This document shows positions 46,085 through 54,818 of a stretch of DNA of 64,000 bases, in pieces (the stretch's first letter is position 1; the number at the start of each line of letters is the position of its first letter). The position numbers were made by a program, and so were the translations under genes. Under the pieces are notes generated by a model that saw only the letters and a list, made by a program, of their open reading frames with translations, was not told the DNA's origin and did not search any database. Location of the stretch: NCBI RefSeq assembly GCF_001898575.1, contig NZ_MKUD01000009.1:186001-250000 (forward strand), given 5' to 3'. Source of the stretch: Spirosoma sp. 48-14. Lineage in GTDB: Bacteria; Bacteroidota; Bacteroidia; Cytophagales; Spirosomataceae.

Positions 46085-48376
46085 ATGAAATCGTTCCTAT
46101 TACCAGCTCTTTTTGTTTCGCTCATTATCATCGCATTTGGTTGTAATAAAACATCTACAACCACTTCTAAAAGCGATTTTACCAGAGTTGTGCTGGATAC
46201 CAACCCGCCTATTGAACCGCTATCGCCCGAAGCGAGTATGGCAAAAATTCAGCTACCCCCAGGATTTCATGTCGAACTGGTCGCCAGTGAGCCTATGGTT
46301 CAAGAGCCCGTCGCAATTGCCTGGGATGGTAACGGACGCATGTATGTAGCCGAAATGAACACCTACATGAAAGACGCCAATGGCACAGGTGAATATGCAC
46401 CTACCAGTCGGATCAAACGGTTGGAGGATACAGATGGCGATGGGAAAATGGATAAGTCGACCGTTTTCATCGATAGTCTTGTTTTACCCAGGACCATCCT
46501 GCCTGTAGGTGATCAATTGCTGGTCGGTATTACCAATATTCAGCACATCTGGAGTTATCGGGATACAAATGGTGATGGGAAAGCCGACGAGAAAAAAATC
46601 GTTTTCCGAAACGACGTCATCGACTCCCGGAATCTGGAGCATCAGAATGGTGGCCTGATCTGGAATCTGGACAACTGGATTTATCCCACCCGCGACAACC
46701 TCCGGTACAAATACAAAGCCGGAAAACTCATTGCCGATACGCTGGTCGACAACATGATTGGCCAGTGGGGTATGACGACGGACAATTACGGTCGCCTGTT
46801 TTATTCCGAAGCCGGACCAGGGCTACCAGCTGTACAGATTCAGCAAAACCCGGCGTATGGGGCATTAAACTTTGCCGATCAATATACCGAAGATTTCACC
46901 AAACCCTGGCCTATTATTGGGAATGTGGATGCCCAGGGTGGTCGGGAAGCCCTCCGAAAAGAAGATAATACGCTGAACAAATACACGGCCGGTTGCGGGC
47001 AATCCATTTTCCGGGGCGACCGACTGCCCACCGATATGCAGGGCGATTACTTCATTCCGGAACCTGTCGGCCGGATCATCAAGCGAGGAAAAGTTGTTAA
47101 CCGCAACGGCAAAATCTATATCGAAGACGCCTATAAACAGAAAGACTGGCTGGCATCGGCCGATATGAATTTCCGACCCATCAACACCTACACGGGTCCC
47201 GATGGTTGCTTCTACATAGTGGATATGTATCACGGCATTATCCAGGAAAGCGAGTGGACCAAGCCGGGTTCGTATCTGGGCAAAGTCATTCAGGATAAAG
47301 GGCTTTATAAAAATCGGGGGATGGGCCGAATTTATCGCATAGTCCATGACGACTTCAAACGCGACACCCAAAAGCCTACTCTACTCGATGAGCCAAGTAG
47401 TAAACTGGTAACCTATCTGGATCATCCAAACGGCTGGTGGCGCGATAACGCCCAACTGCTTCTGGTTGTCAGAAATGATCAATCGGTTGTGCCAGCGTTA
47501 CAACAAATCGCCACCGGACAGAAGGCATTCTTAGCTAAGGACCCAAGCGCCCTGGCCCGCATCCACGCCCTCTGGACTCTTGAAGGACTCGAAGCCATCG
47601 ACAAGCCTACGCTGTTCAAAGCATTGACGGATACCGACGCGCAGGTTCGTAAAGCAGCCGTTTGGGTCAGTGAAGTTTATTTGACGAAGAAAGACCCAGA
47701 GGTGATTGAAAAACTGGCCGCCATGACCAGCGACCCAAGCCCCGACGTTCGTATCCAACTGGCTCTGTCGCTTCGGAGCCATTCGACTCCTCGTACAAAG
47801 GCGCTGGTGACCCAACTCCTGGCCGATAACCCTCAGAACGAACTGATGCAGTTCTCGTACAAGACCTTTACAGAAGCACAGAAAATGCTGCTGGCCGAAC
47901 AGGAGCGTACCCGCAACCTAAGCCCTGCCGACCGGGCGCTGGTCACAAATGGCGCTACTATTTTCAAGCAACTATGTGCCACCTGTCACGGTCCCGACGG
48001 TAAAGGCATCGTAGTAGCCGGAAGTACCCAGATGCCAGCCCCTCCACTGGTGGGTTCACCACGGGTAAAAGGCGACAAAACGCTGGTTATCCAATTATTG
48101 CTCAATGGTATGAAAGGGCCGCTGGATGGCAAGACCTACCGGGATATAATGCCATCGATGGGTAGCAACGACGATAAATGGATTGCATCGGTGCTAAGTT
48201 ATATTCGGAATAGCGGTAAACTGGGGAATAAAGCCTCTGTGGTAACACCCAAAGAAGTGGCCGAGGTACGTGCCACAACGCCCGTCATTGCCGGCGGTAT
48301 GACTCAGCAGGAGTTGGAAATATTTAAGTTGGGCCGGGCCGAGCGGACAAACTGGAGCAAACCCGAAACGAAATAA
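46085..48376 (+). CDS. PVC-type heme-binding lipoprotein dehydrogenase with cytochrome c
   Basis: A 763-residue lipoprotein (lipobox AFGC, Cys20). An N-terminal propeller-like dehydrogenase domain begins PPGFHVELVASEP and contains EDTDGDGKMDKSTVF and RDTNGDGKADEKKIVF, as in the PVC-type membrane-bound dehydrogenase family. HEAT-like repeats lie at about 470-600. A C-terminal cytochrome c domain has CATCH at 631-635 and a Met ligand candidate in IMPSMG. Likely oxidises a sugar or similar substrate in the periplasm. It starts a three-gene group with the FGE-fold and DUF1080 genes. Confidence 0.85.
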   Translation: MKSFLLPALFVSLIIIAFGCNKTSTTTSKSDFTRVVLDTNPPIEPLSPEASMAKIQLPPGFHVELVASEPMVQEPVAIAWDGNGRMYVAEMNTYMKDANGTGEYAPTSRIKRLEDTDGDGKMDKSTVFIDSLVLPRTILPVGDQLLVGITNIQHIWSYRDTNGDGKADEKKIVFRNDVIDSRNLEHQNGGLIWNLDNWIYPTRDNLRYKYKAGKLIADTLVDNMIGQWGMTTDNYGRLFYSEAGPGLPAVQIQQNPAYGALNFADQYTEDFTKPWPIIGNVDAQGGREALRKEDNTLNKYTAGCGQSIFRGDRLPTDMQGDYFIPEPVGRIIKRGKVVNRNGKIYIEDAYKQKDWLASADMNFRPINTYTGPDGCFYIVDMYHGIIQESEWTKPGSYLGKVIQDKGLYKNRGMGRIYRIVHDDFKRDTQKPTLLDEPSSKLVTYLDHPNGWWRDNAQLLLVVRNDQSVVPALQQIATGQKAFLAKDPSALARIHALWTLEGLEAIDKPTLFKALTDTDAQVRKAAVWVSEVYLTKKDPEVIEKLAAMTSDPSPDVRIQLALSLRSHSTPRTKALVTQLLADNPQNELMQFSYKTFTEAQKMLLAEQERTRNLSPADRALVTNGATIFKQLCATCHGPDGKGIVVAGSTQMPAPPLVGSPRVKGDKTLVIQLLLNGMKGPLDGKTYRDIMPSMGSNDDKWIASVLSYIRNSGKLGNKASVVTPKEVAEVRATTPVIAGGMTQQELEIFKLGRAERTNWSKPETK

Positions 48377-48394
48377 CCATCGTCACAGATTACT

Positions 48395-49222
48395 ATGAAG
48401 ATACTCATTATCAGTGGCATCCTTATTGGCCTTACGGCTCGGCTGGCCGCTCAACCCACTACCTTTACCAATACTATCGGCATGGATTTCGTGCGCATCC
48501 AGCCGGGGAGCATGGTCGTTGGTCGATTTCAGCCACCTTATCCCAGTCCGCCCCAATCAGAGGAAACGGCTAAAAAAAGCGGGGTTCAATGGACGAAGGC
48601 CGACTATCAGCTTGCCGAGAATCTAGTTAAACAAGACGCCCGGCCAGGATTTGACGTCAAGATCAGTAAGCCGTTCTACATCGGCAAATTTGAAGTAACG
48701 CAGGGGCAGTGGAAGCGTGTTATGGGAACGAATCCATCCACATTCCAGGGCGATCGCGTCAAAGACGATGCCGATCAGCATCCAGTGGAACAGGTTAGCT
48801 GGCAGGATACGCAAAAATTTCTCACCAAACTAAACGCGCTCGACAAAGAGCACCACTACCGATTACCCACCGAATTCGAATGGGAATATGCCGCCCGTGC
48901 TGGAGCTGATGACGACATCTCCTGGAAAGCAATCTGGGCATCAGCGCAGATGGGTTCACCCACGACGGCTAAAGTAGGCCAGAAAACGCCCAACGCCTGG
49001 GGTTTATACGATACACTAGGTAACGTTTGGGAATGGGTACAGGACTACTACAATGGAAAAACCTTTGCCGATCCAACCCCTACGCGTTCAGGTACGCAAC
49101 ACGTTCTGAAAGGAGCCTCATTTGTCGGTGATGTAAAAAATGCTACCTATATGACCCACGCTGCCGGCCCCGGTAATGGCTGGGATGTTGGTTTCCGGGT
49201 TGTCATGGAAGCAAAGCAATAA
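48395..49222 (+). CDS. FGE-sulfatase (SUMF1) fold protein without cysteines
   Basis: A 275-residue secreted protein (signal peptide about 1-19, ending LAAQ) with the formylglycine-generating-enzyme fold: MDFVRIQPGSMVVG, YIGKFEVTQGQWKRVMG, PVEQVSWQDTQKF, YRLPTEFEWEYAARAG, GLYDTLGNVWEWVQD and a final VGFRVV. True FGEs use a Cys pair near the C-terminus. This protein has no cysteine at all, and the position after LKGASF is GDVKNA. It is thus unlikely to be an active FGE. It lies 18 bases after the cytochrome gene and shortly before a DUF1080 gene, so a carbohydrate-related or structural role is possible. Confidence 0.85.
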   Translation: MKILIISGILIGLTARLAAQPTTFTNTIGMDFVRIQPGSMVVGRFQPPYPSPPQSEETAKKSGVQWTKADYQLAENLVKQDARPGFDVKISKPFYIGKFEVTQGQWKRVMGTNPSTFQGDRVKDDADQHPVEQVSWQDTQKFLTKLNALDKEHHYRLPTEFEWEYAARAGADDDISWKAIWASAQMGSPTTAKVGQKTPNAWGLYDTLGNVWEWVQDYYNGKTFADPTPTRSGTQHVLKGASFVGDVKNATYMTHAAGPGNGWDVGFRVVMEAKQ

Positions 49223-49235
49223 TCTCACGTTCATC

Positions 49236-49931
49236 ATGCGCTTGCAAACAATAACGCTCATTCTCTGCCTCTCATTGGCCGTTTGTCTGGCACACGCCCA
49301 GATCGGAAAAGTCCCGGCTGGCTTCACCCCTATTTTCAACGGGAAAGATCTGAAAGGATGGCATACCAGTCGGACATCGCATCAGGGCACAACGGGTAAT
49401 TTTTACGTCGAAAATGGGGTTATCACCCTCAAACAATATCCATATGGCCAGGGTGGTATCTTGCTGACCGACAAAAAGTATGGCAACTATGAACTGTATC
49501 TGGAAGCCAAAATTGATTCGTTCTGCAATGGTGGTATCTTCCTTCGGTCAACGGAAAGTGGCATGGCCTATCAGGTTGAACTGGCGACTCCCGGCGGACT
49601 GGGCGATCTGTTGGGCGAACGAATGAGCGTCAGCAAAGGGGCTCAGGCTACCAACATTAGTAGAGTCTGGAAAGCAGGTGGCTGGAACTCGTTTCGTATT
49701 CGAATGGAGGGTGCCATTCCCCGCATTCGATTGTGGGTCAACGACGAGCTTATGTGGGATGTGACCGAACCCAAAAATGATTTTATTGCCGACGCTACAA
49801 CAGGCATGATTGGCCTGCAATCGCACTGGTCTGCGGTGTATTCGGCAGCCGCCGAAGCGTTTAACATGGCGGGTTCCTGGAAACCCGGTGCTGCTCACCG
49901 CTTTCGCAACATCGCAATTAAAGAACTGTAA
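49236..49931 (+). CDS. DUF1080 (3-keto-disaccharide hydrolase) family protein
   Basis: A 231-residue secreted protein with signal peptide (about 1-21, ending AHAQ) and a lectin-like DUF1080 fold: GFTPIFNGKDLKGWH, GGILLTDKKYGNYELYLEAKI, GIFLRST and an ending HRFRNIAIKEL. Family members hydrolyse 3-keto-glycosides in the periplasm. The frame extends upstream to 49176 within the preceding gene, but the ATG at 49236 starts a proper signal peptide. The stop codon lies inside a palindrome. Confidence 0.85.
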   Translation: MRLQTITLILCLSLAVCLAHAQIGKVPAGFTPIFNGKDLKGWHTSRTSHQGTTGNFYVENGVITLKQYPYGQGGILLTDKKYGNYELYLEAKIDSFCNGGIFLRSTESGMAYQVELATPGGLGDLLGERMSVSKGAQATNISRVWKAGGWNSFRIRMEGAIPRIRLWVNDELMWDVTEPKNDFIADATTGMIGLQSHWSAVYSAAAEAFNMAGSWKPGAAHRFRNIAIKEL

Positions 49932-50000
49932 CTGTAACGTGGGCGGAAGCCCGCGAGTTAAAAGAATTACTCGCGGGCTTCCGCCCACGTTACAGTTACA
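49927..50000. repeat. 32-bp perfect palindrome with the stop codons of two convergent genes
   Basis: Arms 49927-49958 and 49969-50000 are perfect over 32 bases with a 10-base loop. The TAA of the DUF1080 gene (49929-49931) and the TAA of the PiT gene (49996-49998 on the other strand) are in the two arms. The core GTAACGTGGGCGGAAGCCCG differs from that at 11295 by two transitions. Confidence 0.92.
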
Positions 50001-51417
50001 GCAACCAGCGGAAGAAAATATATAATGAAAAAGATAGCAGAACCGACACAGGCAGCGTAAGTACCCAGGCCAGCGCAATATTCCGGATGGTATCGGCCTG
50101 TAAGTTTTTAACCCCTTTGCTGGCCACCATGCTCCCGGCAATCCCCGACGACAGCACATGGGTAGTACTAACCGGGAGTTTCAGCCAGGAAGCAAATCCG
50201 ATCATACTGGCGGCCACTAATTCGGCCGAAGCCCCCTGCGCATAGGTCAGGTGTTGTTTACCGATTTTCTCCCCTACCGTCACCACAATCCGTCGCCAGC
50301 CGATCATCGTTCCTAAACCCAGCGACAAGGCAATCATCAGAATAACCCAGAAAGGCGCATAGTCTGTAAACCGACGCAATCCACTTTCCTCGCCCAAACT
50401 CTTGTTCAGTACCGACATCTGAGCCGCGCTGACGTTAGCTCCTTCGTCGGCGGTAATCTTTTTCATGTTGCTATTAATCAGCAATAAGTCTTTCCGTACG
50501 TCCAGCCGCTTTTCATTCGGAATCTTATTATCGACCAACGGTCCATTGATGAGCTTGCTCAGCTCAGCCAATTCCGACCGGGTTTCAACCAGCCGTTCAC
50601 GGTTGGCAGGCGAAAGCTGGCTGGAATCCAGGGTAGCAATTGTCTGCTCAATGCCGGTGATATTGGTTTGCATCAGCCGTGGATCAAGCTCCGATTTTAT
50701 GGCAAAATGATAAGGTACAATGCCAATCAGAATCAGCATAATCAAGCCTACGCCTTTCTGACCATCGTTGCTACCGTGAAAGAAACTCACCAGCGAACAC
50801 GTCAGAATCAGGACACCTCGAATCCAGGAAGGTGGTTCGGTATTTTTCTTTGGCTCTTTAAAAAGCTGATCTTTAACATCCTGCGACACAGATCGGCGCA
50901 AAACGAACATCAGCACAATAGCCAAACTGAAACCGAGTAATGGAGAAAGCAGCAGCGCTTCGCCCGTCTCGATCGCTTTATCCCAGTTGACAGCAGCACC
51001 GGTTTTATTTTCAGGGAGCGTAGAAAACGCTAAGCCAACACCCAGAATTGAGCCAATCAGCGTATGCGAGCTGGAACTGGGAATACCAAAATACCAGGTC
51101 CCAAGGTTCCAGATAATAGCACTCAGCAGCAGCGCCAGTACCATAGCCACACTATGATACACATTCTGATCGACCAGCAACTCGACGGGCAACAGGTTAA
51201 CAATACCCATCGCTACACCAATACCGCCCAGCAACACACCCGTGAAATTGCAAATCCCGGACCACACGACCGCAACGGTCGGTTTTAGGGAATTGGTGTA
51301 AATAACCGTAGCAACGGCGTTGGCAGTATCGTGGAAACCATTGACAAATTCGAAGGCACAAGCAGCAAATAAGCTGATAAAAAGGAGGATAAAAACATCC
51401 GTTTCTAATCCAAACAT
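49996..51417 (-). CDS. pit: PiT-family inorganic phosphate transporter
   Basis: A 473-residue inner-membrane transporter with about ten helices. The PiT signature GFHDTANAVAT lies near residue 27 and a second repeat with SLVSFFHGSNDGQKGVG in the middle. A long cytoplasmic loop with coiled-coil character (about 235-340) separates the halves. It probably carries Pi with H+ or Na+. The frame extends to 51477, but that ATG lies in a TACTTTTG -7 box, so the ATG at 51417 is used. Confidence 0.9.
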   Translation of the reverse strand: MFGLETDVFILLFISLFAACAFEFVNGFHDTANAVATVIYTNSLKPTVAVVWSGICNFTGVLLGGIGVAMGIVNLLPVELLVDQNVYHSVAMVLALLLSAIIWNLGTWYFGIPSSSSHTLIGSILGVGLAFSTLPENKTGAAVNWDKAIETGEALLLSPLLGFSLAIVLMFVLRRSVSQDVKDQLFKEPKKNTEPPSWIRGVLILTCSLVSFFHGSNDGQKGVGLIMLILIGIVPYHFAIKSELDPRLMQTNITGIEQTIATLDSSQLSPANRERLVETRSELAELSKLINGPLVDNKIPNEKRLDVRKDLLLINSNMKKITADEGANVSAAQMSVLNKSLGEESGLRRFTDYAPFWVILMIALSLGLGTMIGWRRIVVTVGEKIGKQHLTYAQGASAELVAASMIGFASWLKLPVSTTHVLSSGIAGSMVASKGVKNLQADTIRNIALAWVLTLPVSVLLSFSLYIFFRWLL

Positions 51418-51474
51418 AAATGGAGTATCTTCAGTAAGTAGGCTAACAGTGGGTCCGTAAGCCAATGATTGCCA

Positions 51475-51482
51475 CAAAAGTA
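51475..51482 (-). promoter_or_regulatory. -7 element for the PiT gene
   Basis: The minus strand reads TACTTTTG, a perfect TAnnTTTG. A TTG lies 17 bases upstream (51500-51502), slightly shorter than usual spacing. It supports the start at 51417. Confidence 0.5.
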
Positions 51483-51517
51483 CGTCAAACTGTCCAGAGC
51501 AATGTTAACAAATTGTT

Positions 51518-51639
51518 AAGTAGAGACGCCGTATATGAAGTCTCATGTGTGTCGGCCAGTCTATCCAACTCAACAGTAAATCACTCCACAAACCAACAAA
51601 CCATCCGGTCATGAGACGCGAAGTATCGCGTCTCTACTT
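51518..51639. repeat. Palindrome of the AAGTAGAGACGCG type with the rlmN stop codon
   Basis: Arms 51518-51547 and 51610-51639 share AAGTAGAGACGC and CTCATG ends with some internal mismatches, around a 62-base centre. The TAG stop of rlmN is formed by the AAGTAGAGACGCG end. Repeats beginning GTAGAGACGCG are known to me from cyanobacteria and some Bacteroidota as short interspersed repeats. Confidence 0.75.
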
Positions 51640-52677
51640 TTTACCGGCCAATTGGCCGCAGGCGGCATCAATATCTTTCCCCCGGCTTCGGCGGACATTG
51701 ACCGTTACGCCTTTGGTATCCAAAAAGCCAGCAAACTTATCCAGCGTTTTTGGGTCCGTATTTTTGAAATTGGCTTCGGCAATTGGGTTGTATTCAATGA
51801 TGTTCACTTTGGCAGGCACTCGTTTCGTGAACTTCCAAAGCTCGGTTGCATCCTGAATTGTATCGTTGAAGTTATAGAAGAGGATGTATTCGAATGTGAT
51901 ACGGGTGCCGGTTTTTTTGTAGAAATAACTCAATGCATCGCCCAAAGCCTGTAAGGTGTTGCTTTCATTAATGGGCATAATCTGGTCTCGCTTCTGATCA
52001 TTAGCCGCGTGTAATGAGAGCGCCAGATTGAACTTTACTGCATCATCGCCCAGTTGTCGAATCATTTTGGCAATCCCAGCCGTCGATACCGTAATTCGTT
52101 TGGGCGACATGCCCAGACCGTCAGGCGATGTAATGCGATCAACCGATTCCAGTACGTTTTTGTAGTTGAGCAATGGTTCGCCCATACCCATATACACGAT
52201 GTTCGAAAGCGGAACATCATAGTTCTCTTTGGCCTGTCGGTCAATCGCCACCACCTGGTCGTAGATTTCGGCCGCATCCAGATTGCGTTTGCGATCCATA
52301 TAACCCGTTGCGCAGAACTTACACGTCAGCGAACACCCTACCTGACTCGATACGCAGGCTGTCATCCGGTCCACGTCATCGTTGCGAAGAGCCGGAATCA
52401 GTACACCCTCAACCAGATTGCCATCGAACAACCGAAACGATGACTTAATTGTACCGTCGCTGCTACGTTGCTCCTGATCGACCGTAAGCGGCCGGATTTC
52501 AAAGTGCGTTTTCAGCAACTCCCGCATCGGTAGCGACAGGTTTGTCATTTGATCAAACGACAATACCGATTTCTTCCAAAGCCATTCCTGAATCTGTTTG
52601 GCCCGAAATCCCTGCTCACCGTGTTGTGTCAGCCAGTCCTTAAGTTGAATCGTTGTTAGTTTGCGGATGTCCTGCAT
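51634..52677 (-). CDS. rlmN: 23S rRNA (adenine-2503-C2)-methyltransferase RlmN
   Basis: A radical-SAM methyltransferase that methylates A2503 of 23S rRNA and A37 of some tRNAs. The cluster-binding CxxxCxxC is Cys115, Cys119 and Cys122 (GCSLTCKFCATG), and the second catalytic cysteine is in DIDAACGQLAG near the C-terminus (about 340). At 347 residues it has normal length. The stop TAG falls within the adjacent palindrome. An octamer-type repeat separates it from the downstream-facing CvpA gene. Confidence 0.96.
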   Translation of the reverse strand: MQDIRKLTTIQLKDWLTQHGEQGFRAKQIQEWLWKKSVLSFDQMTNLSLPMRELLKTHFEIRPLTVDQEQRSSDGTIKSSFRLFDGNLVEGVLIPALRNDDVDRMTACVSSQVGCSLTCKFCATGYMDRKRNLDAAEIYDQVVAIDRQAKENYDVPLSNIVYMGMGEPLLNYKNVLESVDRITSPDGLGMSPKRITVSTAGIAKMIRQLGDDAVKFNLALSLHAANDQKRDQIMPINESNTLQALGDALSYFYKKTGTRITFEYILFYNFNDTIQDATELWKFTKRVPAKVNIIEYNPIAEANFKNTDPKTLDKFAGFLDTKGVTVNVRRSRGKDIDAACGQLAGKK

Positions 52678-52682
52678 TTTTC

Positions 52683-52766
52683 AAAGAGTGAAAGAGCGAA
52701 AGAGTGAAAGAGTGAAAGAGCGGAGCAGAATAACCACTCTTTCACTCTTTCGCTCTTTCACTCTTT
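52683..52766. repeat. Inverted repeat of AAAGAGYG octamers between CvpA and rlmN
   Basis: The left arm (52683-52720) has about five tandem AAAGAGTG/AAAGAGCG units, and the right arm (52737-52766) has the complementary units. It extends into the 3' end of the CvpA gene, whose last residues KSERAKE and stop TGA are read from it. Three other copies of this family lie in the next 10 kb. Confidence 0.9.
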
Positions 52767-53290
52767 ATGTTTTCAGCTCGCCATTTTTTCCCGGCTTCCA
52801 GGCCTTTGGGTACCCAGACAGCGGCTTTGTACATCACTTTGGGGGCAATGGGCCGTACATAGGGATATAGAAAGGCGTTTTCGGTATAACGCGGGGGTAT
52901 GACGACGTTCATATAGCTGAACAACCAAAGGATAACACTAATTCCAAACACCCAGGTAAAAAGCCCTATGGTTGCTCCGGCTACGCTGTCGAATGTGCCG
53001 AGTAAGGTGTATTTCAGTGAGCGACGAAGCGCGAGGCCCAACTGATTGACCATCAATACCGTCGGAAAGAATATAACCGAGAAGCCCAGCAAGGGCAGTA
53101 CTTTTCGGGCGAGTTCGCGGCTGATGTATGGACTCAGCAGGTCAATACCGAATGCCAGAAATTTAAGCCCAACAATCATAGCTACCACAAAGGCTATGAT
53201 GGCCACAATTTCGACCAGCAACCCTTTGCGGTACCCATTAAAAGCCCCCCAGGCAAGGGGGATAAACATGAATAAGTCGAGCGAGTTCAA
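52742..53290 (-). CDS. CvpA family membrane protein
   Basis: A CvpA/colicin V production-type membrane protein of about 182 residues with four helices. From a TTG at 53290 it reads as M/L-NSLDLFMFIPLAWG then NGYRKGLLVEIVAII, matching family members that begin M-N-x-(L/I)-D. The open frame has an ATG at 53347, but the extra residues (SLFRHSLFRSL) are translated from an octamer repeat, so the TTG start is favoured; the first internal ATG is seven codons later. The C-terminal KSERAKE is also repeat-derived. Function: membrane maintenance, exact role unknown. Confidence 0.75.
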   Translation of the reverse strand: MNSLDLFMFIPLAWGAFNGYRKGLLVEIVAIIAFVVAMIVGLKFLAFGIDLLSPYISRELARKVLPLLGFSVIFFPTVLMVNQLGLALRRSLKYTLLGTFDSVAGATIGLFTWVFGISVILWLFSYMNVVIPPRYTENAFLYPYVRPIAPKVMYKAAVWVPKGLEAGKKWRAENIKSERAKE

Positions 53291-53372
53291 AGAGCGAAAG
53301 AGTGAATGGCGAAAGAGCGAAAAAGTCTGCGCGATTAATTCGCTCATTCACTCTCTCGCTCTTTCGCTCTTT
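53288..53372. repeat. Inverted repeat of AAAGAGYG octamers between CvpA and yqeY
   Basis: Left arm 53288-53325 and right arm about 53341-53372 consist of AAAGAGCG/AAAGAGTG-type units and complements. The CvpA start codon and the TAA of the yqeY-like gene (53371-53373) lie at its ends, so the whole gap is repeat. Confidence 0.88.
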
Positions 53373-53820
53373 AAGAAAGAAGTTGCTTCACCATGGCCGA
53401 AATGGCTTTCCCATCAGCCTGACCGGCAAGCTCTTTGGTCGCTACGCCCATCACTTTACCCATATCCGACGGGGCCGATGCTCCTACGCGAGCCATGATT
53501 GCCTGAAGCTTTTCTTTCAACTCATCTTCCGACAATTGTTTGGGCAGATAATGCTCGATAACGGCAATTTCGGCTTCTTCAACGGCCAGCAGATCAGCGC
53601 GATTTTGCTGCCGGTAAATATCGGCGGAATCCTTACGCTGTTTTACGGCCTTCGTTAAAATGCGGGTTTCTTCTTCGGGTTTAAGACCTCCGGTTTGGCC
53701 TTCTTTGGTTTCTTCGAGCAAAATCATTGACTTTACGGCCCGCAACGCACGAAGTTTATCCTGATCCTTGGCCAGCATGGCCTGCTTAATATCGGCGTCA
53801 ATTTGTTGTTTCAGCGACAT
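53371..53820 (-). CDS. GatB/YqeY domain protein
   Basis: A 149-residue cytoplasmic protein of the YqeY family, related to the C-terminal tail domain of GatB. The start SLKQQIDADIKQAMLAKD, then KLRALRAVKSMIL and the C-terminal MGKVMGVATKELAGQADGK are typical. The domain may bind tRNA, but free-standing YqeY has no firm function. The stop is TAA within an octamer repeat and a -7 box lies upstream. Confidence 0.9.
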   Translation of the reverse strand: MSLKQQIDADIKQAMLAKDQDKLRALRAVKSMILLEETKEGQTGGLKPEEETRILTKAVKQRKDSADIYRQQNRADLLAVEEAEIAVIEHYLPKQLSEDELKEKLQAIMARVGASAPSDMGKVMGVATKELAGQADGKAISAMVKQLLS

Positions 53821-53823
53821 AAT

Positions 53824-53972
53824 TAAAGAGCGAAAGAGTGAATGAGTGAAAGAGCGAACATGCTGAACTGAACCTTCACTTGATTGGCAAAGTTACAAAT
53901 TTGTAATTCGTATTTCGCTCCGCTTCGGCAGACCGATTTCGCTCTTTCGCTCATTCACTCTTTCGCTCTTTA
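53824..53972. repeat. 35-bp inverted repeat of AAAGAGYG octamers between divergent yqeY and pdxJ
   Basis: Arms 53824-53858 and 53938-53972 match over 35 bases with one mismatch. The region between the arms contains a minus-strand TAACTTTG (53888-53895), a -7 box for the yqeY-like gene. The repeat ends abut the starts of both genes (53820 and 53979). Confidence 0.9.
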
Positions 53973-53978
53973 CTAAAT

Positions 53979-54722
53979 ATGACTCGCTTATCCGTCAATA
54001 TCAACAAAATAGCTACGCTGCGGAATGCCCGTGGAGGCAATAACCCAGATCTGGTTCAGGTTGCTCTCGATTGCGAACGCTTTGGGGGCCAGGGCATTAC
54101 CGTTCATCCTCGGCCCGACGAACGACATATACGATATCAGGATGTGCTGGATCTGAAAGAGGTGGTGACGACTGAATTTAACATCGAAGGGAATCCCGAC
54201 GGCCGTTTTGTCGAGTTAGTCAAACGTGTAAAACCCCATCAGGTAACGCTTGTACCCGATGCGCCGGATGCGATCACATCAAACGCAGGCTGGGACACCA
54301 TCCGCTATGCCGACCACCTTCGCCAATTAATCGCCATTTTTAAAGAAGATAACATTCGTGTCTCCATTTTTGTGGATGCTGACGAGCGCATGGTCGAAGG
54401 GGCCAAAGCCGTTGGTACAGACCGAATTGAATTGTATACTGAACCGTATGCGGCCCACTACGCCGAAAATCGGGAAGCAGCCATTGCTCCTTTTATTAAA
54501 GCTGCTCAACGAGCCAATGAACTGGGACTGGGCCTCAATGCGGGGCACGATTTAAGTCTGGAAAACCTCCGTTATTTCAACGAACACATTCCCGGATTGC
54601 TGGAAGTTTCGATCGGTCATGCGCTGATCTGCGACGCTCTGTATTATGGCCTTGAAAATACGATCCAGATGTATCGTCGCTGTCTTTCTTCTGATCAGAT
54701 CGCCGAAACGACCGGGATTTAG
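53979..54722 (+). CDS. pdxJ: Pyridoxine 5'-phosphate synthase
   Basis: Catalyses the last step of the DXP-dependent vitamin B6 pathway, joining 3-amino-2-oxopropyl phosphate and DXP. A TIM barrel of 247 residues. [18 protein letters not shown] at the N-terminus, [12 protein letters not shown], and [12 protein letters not shown] near the end are diagnostic. The stop TAG lies inside a palindrome arm, so the last residues TTGI are partly repeat-encoded. Followed by mnmH. Confidence 0.96.
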   Translation: MTRLSVNINKIATLRNARGGNNPDLVQVALDCERFGGQGITVHPRPDERHIRYQDVLDLKEVVTTEFNIEGNPDGRFVELVKRVKPHQVTLVPDAPDAITSNAGWDTIRYADHLRQLIAIFKEDNIRVSIFVDADERMVEGAKAVGTDRIELYTEPYAAHYAENREAAIAPFIKAAQRANELGLGLNAGHDLSLENLRYFNEHIPGLLEVSIGHALICDALYYGLENTIQMYRRCLSSDQIAETTGI

Positions 54723-54818
54723 CTGATTTTGGATTTACAGGATTCAGGATTTCATTATCAGTTTCCTAATTTTTCAAACAGAATCAGCTTTAATCCAAAA
54801 ATCAGCTAAATCCCGGTC
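54710..54818. repeat. 26-bp palindrome spanning the whole pdxJ-mnmH gap
   Basis: Arms 54710-54735 (GACCGGGATTTAGCTGATTT and on) and 54791-54818 match except for one extra A. The pdxJ TAG lies in the left arm and the mnmH ATG begins the base after the right arm. The CAGCTAAATCCCG core is shared with 22478-22618. Confidence 0.92.

Noticed and set aside
52683..53972. CRISPR array from the repeated AAAGAGYG motif
   Set aside because: Units are 8 bases with no unique spacers and occur in opposed orientation, so this is not a CRISPR.
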